This document shows, one piece after another, positions 1 to 4,495 of a stretch of 5,333 bases of DNA (position 1 is the first letter of the stretch; the number at the start of each line of letters is the position of its first letter). The stretch comes from an uncultured Actinomycetes bacterium (GTDB lineage Bacteria > Actinomycetota > Actinomycetes > Nanopelagicales > Nanopelagicaceae): assembly GCA_937864205.1 (NCBI GenBank), contig CALMJB010000134.1:1-5333 (forward strand). The letters are read 5' to 3'. The notes beneath the pieces are model-generated. The model saw nothing but the letters and a program-made list of their open reading frames with translations, had not been told where the DNA came from and made no database searches. The position numbers were made by a program, and so were the translations under genes.

Positions 1-21
1 CTAGTTATTTATTTTAACTAG
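1..21. repeat. AT-rich inverted repeat at the 3' end of the permease gene
   Basis: CTAGTTA (1-7) and TAACTAG (15-21) are perfect 7-base inverted arms around a 7-base loop, and the right arm contains the permease stop codon (TAG on the minus strand, 18-20). The arms might extend to the left, but the window ends there. It could be a weak 3' hairpin. The stem is AT-rich and no T-run can be seen, so I do not call it a terminator. Confidence 0.4.
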
Positions 22-1118
22 CGACCTTTGTAAGCATCCTTTTGTGCAGTTGCTCCAGCAAGATCATCGTTCACACTCTTATCAGTCTTGAGCAAGAACG
101 CACCTACAAAGAATGCAACAACTGCAGATACTGCGATTGCTAGCAATACCTTAAATGTATATCCCGGAGGAGTTACCGCTAGATATGCGAAGATCGAACC
201 TGGTGAAGGTGTAGCACTCAAACCATTGTCTAGTACTACGTTCATGAAGACGCCAGAAGCGCCACCCAAGATCGCCGCCACAATCAAACGTGGTCTCATC
301 AAGATATATGGGAAATAAATTTCGTGAATTCCACCAAGGAAATGAATTACTACTGCACCTGGAACAGATCCACGTAAAACTTTTGGACCAGCTACCCAAT
401 ATGCCAGCAAAATTCCAAGTCCTGGGCCTGGGTTTGTCTCAAGCATGAACAGAATAGAACGTCCAGTTTCTTTTGCTTGAGTTACTCCTAGTGGTCCAAG
501 TACTCCATGGTTAATCGCGTTGTTTAGGAACAATACTTTTGCTGGCTCAATAATTAATGAAGCCAATGGCAATAGATTGTTATCGACTAATGATTGAATC
601 CATGAGCCGAGCGTGTCAGATACATTCTTGACGACTGGTCCGATTCCTTTGAATCCAACCATTGCCAGTAATAGGCCGGAAATACCCAATGTGAAATTGC
701 TGATGAGCATTTCGAAGCCGGTTGGCACTTTTGGATCAACTACGCCATCGATCTTCTTCAAGATCCAGGCAGATAGTGGGCCCATAATCATTGCGCCAAG
801 GAACATCGGAATATCAGATCCGACGATCACACCGACAGTTGCTACGGCACCAATTACTGCACCGCGTTGTCCATGAACCATGCGTCCACCAGTTGCCGCG
901 ATCAAAATTGGCAACAAGTTAACGATCATCGGTCCAACCATCTTCGCGTAACTTTCGTTAGGCAGCCATCCGGTTGGGATGAACAGAGCAGTTAGCAGAC
1001 CCCAAGCGATGAAGGCTCCAATATTTGGAATAACCATTCCCGCGAGGTTTCCGCCGAGTTTTTGCACGGCAGCGCGCCAGCCGGTATGACCAGCGGTGCT
1101 ACCAATGTAGTTCGTCAT
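18..1118 (-). CDS. mtlA: PTS mannitol-family permease, IIC domain only (MtlA-like)
   Basis: Integral membrane permease (EIIC) of the phosphoenolpyruvate sugar phosphotransferase system, which carries a hexitol or hexose across the inner membrane while it is phosphorylated by IIB. The protein is 366 aa and matches E. coli MtlA as I remember it: MPNIGAFIAWG-type segment near residues 29-40 with TALFIPTGWLPNE (43-55), GVIVGSDIPMFLG (96-108), EPAKVLFLNNAINHG (191-205), NPGPG (229-233) and the hallmark GGIHEIYFPYILM (262-274), with His265 and Glu266. Many hydrophobic helices run through it. It stops about 20 residues after the last helix (ends near 343), where E. coli MtlA continues into IIB and IIA, so those domains must be separate genes, none of them in this window. 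An in-frame ATG lies at 1139, but 1118 is chosen because AGGAGGA sits 8 bases upstream of it. It is third after repressor and kinase genes on the same strand, separated by 129 bp. True substrate (mannitol or fructose) is uncertain. Confidence 0.93.
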   Translation of the reverse strand: MTNYIGSTAGHTGWRAAVQKLGGNLAGMVIPNIGAFIAWGLLTALFIPTGWLPNESYAKMVGPMIVNLLPILIAATGGRMVHGQRGAVIGAVATVGVIVGSDIPMFLGAMIMGPLSAWILKKIDGVVDPKVPTGFEMLISNFTLGISGLLLAMVGFKGIGPVVKNVSDTLGSWIQSLVDNNLLPLASLIIEPAKVLFLNNAINHGVLGPLGVTQAKETGRSILFMLETNPGPGLGILLAYWVAGPKVLRGSVPGAVVIHFLGGIHEIYFPYILMRPRLIVAAILGGASGVFMNVVLDNGLSATPSPGSIFAYLAVTPPGYTFKVLLAIAVSAVVAFFVGAFLLKTDKSVNDDLAGATAQKDAYKGR

Positions 1119-1126
1119 GCGATTTT

Positions 1127-1133
1127 TCCTCCT
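1127..1133 (-). promoter_or_regulatory. Strong Shine-Dalgarno that fixes the permease start
   Basis: On the minus strand this reads AGGAGGA, 8 bases before the ATG at 1118-1116. The alternative ATG at 1139 lies upstream of this site and has no comparable signal, so the shorter permease start is preferred. Confidence 0.85.
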
Positions 1134-1134
1134 A

Positions 1135-1144
1135 TGCATATGCA
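1135..1144. repeat. Perfect 10-bp palindrome TGCATATGCA
   Basis: A perfect palindrome directly upstream of the permease Shine-Dalgarno (one base between them). It could form a small dimer-binding site or a local RNA fold affecting ribosome access. A 10-bp palindrome may also be chance; function is unknown. Confidence 0.35.
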
Positions 1145-1150
1145 GAGAGA

Positions 1151-1168
1151 ACGAGTGTTTTCACTCGT
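1151..1168. repeat. 7-bp stem-loop in the kinase-permease spacer
   Basis: ACGAGTG (1151-1157) and CACTCGT (1162-1168) are perfect inverted arms around a TTTT loop on the plus strand (AAAA in the minus-strand transcript). In the operon transcript the hairpin is followed by TTCTCTCT, which is pyrimidine-rich but not a clean U-run, so it is a poor terminator. It may act as an mRNA processing or stability element, or an attenuator, that sets different levels of kinase and permease. Confidence 0.5.
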
Positions 1169-1198
1169 ATTCGAATGACCTTCTCCAGCCATTCGAAT
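1169..1198. promoter_or_regulatory. Two ATTCGAAT palindromes 22 bp apart, candidate operator or hairpin
   Basis: ATTCGAAT occurs at 1169-1176 and 1191-1198. Each copy is itself a perfect 8-bp palindrome, and the start-to-start distance is 22 bp, about two DNA turns, placing both on one face of the helix. Because ATTCGAATG (1169-1177) also pairs with CATTCGAAT (1190-1198), the same bases could form a 9-bp RNA stem with a 12-base loop, directly beside the hairpin at 1151-1168. Both readings fit a control point for the permease gene starting at 1118. The binding protein is unknown; the FruR-like repressor is one candidate, but the resemblance to its likely operator (2965-2994) is limited to a CGAA(T) core. 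Confidence 0.45.
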
Positions 1199-1200
1199 TC

Positions 1201-1227
1201 TTATGTTGTTTATGTTGTTTATTGTGA
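1201..1227. repeat. Short tandem repeat, 9-bp unit
   Basis: TTATGTTGT is repeated exactly at 1201-1209 and 1210-1218, followed by a degenerate third unit TTATTGTGA (1219-1227). The operon transcript here, through about 1240, is made almost only of A, C and U, so it should be unstructured RNA between the kinase stop and the hairpins. This may be simple slippage sequence. Confidence 0.5.
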
Positions 1228-1239
1228 TTGTGTTTGCGT

Positions 1240-1254
1240 TGTTTAAATTAAACA
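1240..1254. repeat. Palindrome TGTTTAA-A-TTAAACA over the kinase stop codon
   Basis: Perfect 7-base arms (1240-1246 and 1248-1254) around one central base. The kinase stop codon TAA (minus strand, 1250-1248) lies inside it. It is too AT-rich and its loop too short to be a good terminator; it could be a protein-binding site or chance. Confidence 0.35.
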
Positions 1255-2174
1255 TGTACACCACTTGCCTCAATTAAAACTACCTGCGATAAATCTGGCA
1301 CGATTGTGCGCGACTCTAAATTTTCTGATCCGTATTGCAATAGCGCCTCTGACCAAGCCAAACCATTAGCCAATGCATACTGCACACCTTTTTTGAAACC
1401 ACCTAAGAAACCAGCGAGCAATGTGTCGCCAGCACCAACGGTATTTACAACTGAAACTTTGCGGGAATATCCGCGCCATAAATTCTTGCCATCGCAGAAC
1501 ACCACGCCATCGTGGCCAAGACTTAACAAAATATTTTTTGCTCCCATTTTGTGCATTTCAAAACAGGCGGCGAAGGCATCTTTTTCGCCGAGAATCTCGT
1601 GGCCCAATAATTCTTCGGCCTCTTCGCGATTTGGTTTTATTAAATAAGGCTCAGCCAAAATTGCATTCTTTAACATTGAACCAGAACAATCGATTACGAC
1701 TCGAGTTTTCTTTCCGATGTCGCGGGCTAACCCAACCAACCACGATGCTGGCACATCGATTGGTAGCGAACCACCGATCACTGCAAAATCACTTCGGCGA
1801 GCTTGCCAATAGAATTTTTTAGAAACCCGGTCGGCTTCAAGTTTTGTCCACGGCGCAGATGCCGCGTTAACTTTTGTAGTTTCACCGCGAACTAATAATG
1901 AAGCATTCAATCTAATTGGCGATGAGATTGGCACGGCAATTAGATCCATACCTTCAAAGCGAGCCGAATCGCTAAAAAACTTTTCCTCATTTTCAGAAAG
2001 TGGAATCACCGCGCTGTTTTTAACACCCATCTTGGTGAGAATTTTCGAAACATTGAATCCTTTGCCACCGGCTTGCACCACTAACTGTTGCGCCCGATTA
2101 ACTTTGCCGATTTCTAAATCAGCCAGGTGATAATGCAAATCAATTGATGGACTAGGAGTAAGTGTTGTAATCAT
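1248..2174 (-). CDS. fruK: 1-phosphofructokinase, PfkB family
   Basis: Predicted cytoplasmic kinase turning fructose 1-phosphate plus ATP into fructose 1,6-bisphosphate, the step after PTS uptake of fructose. The 308-aa length is normal for the family. PfkB signature 1 is visible as AGGKGFNVSKIL (35-46) and signature 2 as NTVGAGDTLLAGF (244-256), with Asp250 the expected catalytic base. Other family marks are GGSLP (134-138), LIKPNREEAEELLG (178-191) and LSLGHDGVVF (218-227). The NxxGAGD form is typical of the FruK/LacC branch, so tagatose 6-phosphate kinase is the main alternative; the DeoR regulator and PTS permease on either side favour FruK. The ATG (2174-2172) overlaps the repressor stop as ATGA, with a GAGGT-like ribosome site about 9-10 bases upstream inside the repressor gene, pointing to translational coupling. 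The minus-strand stop is TAA at 1250-1248. Confidence 0.88.
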   Translation of the reverse strand: MITTLTPSPSIDLHYHLADLEIGKVNRAQQLVVQAGGKGFNVSKILTKMGVKNSAVIPLSENEEKFFSDSARFEGMDLIAVPISSPIRLNASLLVRGETTKVNAASAPWTKLEADRVSKKFYWQARRSDFAVIGGSLPIDVPASWLVGLARDIGKKTRVVIDCSGSMLKNAILAEPYLIKPNREEAEELLGHEILGEKDAFAACFEMHKMGAKNILLSLGHDGVVFCDGKNLWRGYSRKVSVVNTVGAGDTLLAGFLGGFKKGVQYALANGLAWSEALLQYGSENLESRTIVPDLSQVVLIEASGVHV

Positions 2175-2929
2175 GCAATCACTACCTCTAGTTCTTTATT
2201 CGTAATTTCATTAATTATTGAAGTACTGGTCTTGGTATCGGTGATTAAACGATCTACCGATTCAAAGTTTGCAAATCTCATCGTGAAACTTTTTCCAAAT
2301 TTAGAGTGATCGGCTAACACAATTGATTCCTGTGCATTATTAATCATTCGAGTTTTTACCGCCGCTTCATCGGGGTCGGGGGTGGTAAATCCCGATTTCA
2401 GATCAACGCCATTGGCTCCGATGAATGCGACATCGGCTGAAATATTTTCTAACGCTTTTAATGCCAAGTCGCCAACTCCGCTCATTGTGGTTGGGCGAAC
2501 GCGACCGCTAATTAAAATCACTCGAGTCGAAGATGATCCGATTTCGGTGGCTAGATCTAATGAATTGGTAACCACGGTTAATTCAGATTTATCCCGTAGG
2601 TATGCAGAAAGACATTGAGTGGTGGTGCCAGAGTCGACGATGATGGTGCCTTGTTCTGGAATATGGCGGGCAGCTACTTCGGCAATCTTTAATTTGGCGG
2701 AATGATTTAAAGCGCGCCGTTCTGAAACGGTGAACTCGCGATTTAATCGGTGAACTGCGATCGCCCCACCATGAACTCGGCGCATTAATCCGCGCCGTTG
2801 CAAAACATCTAAATCGCGGCGAATAGTTTCCACCGCAACCGATAAACGTTCCGCCGCATCTTGCGCATCGACGCGACCTTCCCGGGTCGCAAGATCAACG
2901 ATCTTCATGCGACGTTCCTCTGCCAGCAC
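2171..2929 (-). CDS. fruR: DeoR-family transcriptional repressor of the sugar operon (FruR-like)
   Basis: Cytoplasmic DNA-binding repressor of sugar metabolism, 252 aa, the usual DeoR-family length. An N-terminal helix-turn-helix spans about residues 4-57, with the family recognition segment VETIRRDLDVLQRRGLMRR (33-51) followed by VHGGA (52-56). The C-terminal sugar-phosphate sensor shows VDSGTTT (98-104), TNS (121-123), FIGANGVD (169-176), GFTTPDPDEAAVK (180-192) and LADHSKFGK (205-213), so it should respond to a phosphorylated sugar; fructose 1-phosphate is inferred from the neighbouring kinase. GTG at 2929 is chosen over ATG at 2908 because family members usually begin with M-x-A-E-E-R and because an AGGGGAAG ribosome site lies just upstream. 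It leads the kinase gene with a 4-base ATGA overlap. Three 10-bp repeats upstream (2965-2994) suggest autoregulation. Confidence 0.9.
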   Translation of the reverse strand: MLAEERRMKIVDLATREGRVDAQDAAERLSVAVETIRRDLDVLQRRGLMRRVHGGAIAVHRLNREFTVSERRALNHSAKLKIAEVAARHIPEQGTIIVDSGTTTQCLSAYLRDKSELTVVTNSLDLATEIGSSSTRVILISGRVRPTTMSGVGDLALKALENISADVAFIGANGVDLKSGFTTPDPDEAAVKTRMINNAQESIVLADHSKFGKSFTMRFANFESVDRLITDTKTSTSIINEITNKELEVVIA

Positions 2930-2935
2930 CCGATA

Positions 2936-2943
2936 CTTCCCCT
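2936..2943 (-). promoter_or_regulatory. Ribosome binding site supporting the GTG start of the repressor
   Basis: The minus strand reads AGGGGAAG, ending 6 bases before the GTG at 2929. Together with the N-terminal family match it favours this GTG over the ATG 21 bases downstream. Confidence 0.6.
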
Positions 2944-2964
2944 GGATTCTCTAAGTTTTTTGAA

Positions 2965-2994
2965 TTTGCCCGAATTTGTCCGTTTTTGACCGAA
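2965..2994. promoter_or_regulatory. Three phased 10-bp direct repeats, likely repressor operator
   Basis: Three contiguous units, TTTGCCCGAA (2965-2974), TTTGTCCGTT (2975-2984) and TTTGACCGAA (2985-2994), give the consensus TTTGNCCGWW with exact 10-bp period. A half-matching unit ending in TTGAA (2955-2964) may precede them. One unit per helical turn places all copies on the same DNA face. DeoR-family repressors are known to use direct repeats of about this spacing, and the adjacent divergent gene is such a repressor, so this is most likely its own operator. It lies about 35 bp upstream of the repressor start and 79 bp upstream of the P450 start, so it could affect both directions. Which protein binds is inference. 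Confidence 0.65.
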
Positions 2995-2998
2995 TCCC

Positions 2999-3027
2999 AC
3001 CTTAGCCCTTACCCAGGGGTATTTCCA
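2999..3027 (-). promoter_or_regulatory. Candidate promoter for the repressor-kinase genes
   Basis: On the minus strand TGGAAA (3027-3022) and TAAGGT (3004-2999) are separated by 17 bases. They match the bacterial -35 and -10 boxes only partly (4 of 6 for -35; TAxxxT for -10). The predicted transcription start near 2992 would fall inside the 10-bp repeats, a natural position for repression. A 5-bp inverted repeat, TACCC-AG-GGGTA (3010-3021), sits in the spacer. The assignment is tentative. Confidence 0.3.
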
Positions 3028-3038
3028 GCACCTATCGG

Positions 3039-3067
3039 TTTACAACACACACCTATTTAGACATTCT
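3039..3067 (+). promoter_or_regulatory. Candidate promoter for a leaderless P450 transcript
   Basis: TTTACA (3039-3044, 5 of 6 to the -35 consensus) and CATTCT (3062-3067, a weak -10) are 17 bases apart. The start point predicted from that geometry falls at or near the P450 ATG (3074). With no Shine-Dalgarno visible before that ATG, a leaderless mRNA is plausible. The -10 is poor, so confidence is low. Confidence 0.3.
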
Positions 3068-3073
3068 TAATAC

Positions 3074-4495
3074 ATGTCGCAGGGAAATTCCGCAGGGGCA
3101 GCGCTGGATAACCGACCCTTCGACGCCCCCCGCCCAGCCGAGTACCAACCCCTGCCAGATCAAATAAATAAGCGTCGCGCCAAGAGCTTTGAATTACCAC
3201 CGGGGCCAAATGCTGCGATCAGCGATTACTTAACCTTCACATTCTTATTTGATACTCCTAAATTTTTGATGAAGATGAAGAAAAAGTATGGCGCCGCCTG
3301 TTCCTTTTTCTTAGCCCGCAAATTATTTGTGGCGATGTTTTCTCCGCAAGCCGTTTATGAAATCACGATTGCCAAACAACATCAGTTTGTTAAAGGCGTT
3401 GGCTTTGCCCGCATGCGCAAAGTTTTGGGGGAAGGATTATTAACTAACGAAGAACCGATTCACCTGCAACATCGGCGAATGATGCAGCCGCCATTTCATC
3501 ATCAAAATCTAGATTCTTATGTGGCACTGATGCACCAGATTGTGAAAGAGCGCGTTAACAAATGGAATGAGCAAGTTGATCTGGCTCCGGAAATGATGGC
3601 GCTGACTTTAGAAATTGTCGCGCAATGTTTATTCGGATTAGATTCAAATAAATACACATCGCAAATCGCGCATTCTATGGAAATCGCAATCGATCGCATC
3701 GAGCGCACCATGTTGCCCGGATTAGATCGTTTTGACACTAGTCGATTGAAATACTTCCAATCATTTCGGGAAGCATCCGATGATTTAGTGCGCATTTCAG
3801 AAGAAATCATCGAAAATCGCATGAAATCTAACTCGGAACGAACCGATGACTTATTGGGTATTTTGCTGGCGATGCGTTCGCAAATTTCTATAAACCATAT
3901 TCGCGATGAAGTTCTAACTTTGATTTTGTCAGGCCATGAAACAACCGCGAATGTTTTAACTTGGGCATTTTCTTATCTTTCAAAAAATCCCGATTGGCAA
4001 CAGCGATTACAAGATGAAGCAAAGAATTGGGATCTATCTAAAGCACCAACTTATGAAGAGTTAGAGCAAAAGACTCCGATTGCATCGGCGATTTTGTGGG
4101 AAGCGTTGCGTCTTGCCCCGCCGGTATGGGTTGCACCGCGAATTGCGATCGAAGATGTCGAAGTCGATGGCGTAAAAATTCCAAAGGGCGCGCATGTATT
4201 GGTCAGTCAATATGTCACCCAACGCGATGAGCAGAATTTTGAAAATCCAAATGAATTTAATCCGCAGCGATGGCTAGACCCCAACTTTGAAAAATCTCTG
4301 CCAAAAGGTGCCTATTTTCCATTTGGCGCAGGTTCGCGCAAATGCTTGGGTGAATATTTTGCATTGGCCGAATCGCGCTTGATTTTGTTATTTGTCGGTC
4401 AGCTCTTCAAATTGCAAAATCAATTCCCAAAGGCGCAACCGCGAGCCACTTATCGCCCGAAAGGAAAAGTACCTACGAAATTGGTGCGGATTTGA
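3074..4495 (+). CDS. Cytochrome P450 monooxygenase, stand-alone soluble heme domain
   Basis: Heme-thiolate monooxygenase of 473 aa that would insert an oxygen atom into an unidentified organic substrate. Visible motifs: hinge-like PPGP (42-45); C-helix HxxxR (His130, Arg134) running into QPPF; I-helix SGHETT (286-291), with Ser where Ala/Gly is usual and Glu289-Thr290 as the oxygen-activating pair; K-helix ExxR (Glu343, Arg346); PQRW (397-400); and heme loop FPFGAGSRKCLG (415-426) with Cys424 as iron ligand. All core residues are intact. It is longer than the roughly 400 aa of many bacterial P450s, and its ETT and heme regions recall CYP102/CYP110/CYP4-type proteins, though I cannot name the family. 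There is no N-terminal anchor and no fused reductase, so separate electron donors are needed. ATG 3074 is the only reasonable start: an in-frame stop lies at 3068-3070 and no ribosome site is seen. Residues 1-30 are unusually GC-rich and proline-rich. The stop overlaps the next gene. Confidence 0.95.
   Translation: MSQGNSAGAALDNRPFDAPRPAEYQPLPDQINKRRAKSFELPPGPNAAISDYLTFTFLFDTPKFLMKMKKKYGAACSFFLARKLFVAMFSPQAVYEITIAKQHQFVKGVGFARMRKVLGEGLLTNEEPIHLQHRRMMQPPFHHQNLDSYVALMHQIVKERVNKWNEQVDLAPEMMALTLEIVAQCLFGLDSNKYTSQIAHSMEIAIDRIERTMLPGLDRFDTSRLKYFQSFREASDDLVRISEEIIENRMKSNSERTDDLLGILLAMRSQISINHIRDEVLTLILSGHETTANVLTWAFSYLSKNPDWQQRLQDEAKNWDLSKAPTYEELEQKTPIASAILWEALRLAPPVWVAPRIAIEDVEVDGVKIPKGAHVLVSQYVTQRDEQNFENPNEFNPQRWLDPNFEKSLPKGAYFPFGAGSRKCLGEYFALAESRLILLFVGQLFKLQNQFPKAQPRATYRPKGKVPTKLVRI

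Noticed and set aside
88..876. Plus-strand open frames at 88-318 and 613-876, and a minus-strand frame at 151-399, inside the permease gene
   Set aside because: They lie inside a permease with a strong full-length family match, have no recognisable domain, and are shadows of its codon pattern.
1151..1168. Hairpin as a Rho-independent terminator after the kinase gene
   Set aside because: The stem is only 7 bp with moderate GC and is followed on the transcript by TTCTCTCT instead of a U-run, so strong termination is unlikely.
1306..1822. Two overlapping plus-strand open frames inside the kinase gene
   Set aside because: Both are antisense to intact PfkB signatures, overlap each other, and show no protein-like motif.
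2382..2618. Plus-strand open frame antisense to the repressor gene
   Set aside because: The minus-strand DeoR protein is complete and conserved here, and this frame has no domain.
3010..3021. TACCC-AG-GGGTA palindrome as a separate operator for the P450
   Set aside because: The arms are only 5 bp and single copy, too little to support an independent call; it is noted under the candidate repressor promoter.
3517..3822. Minus-strand open frame antisense to the P450 gene
   Set aside because: The P450 reading frame is intact throughout, and the antisense product has no recognisable feature.
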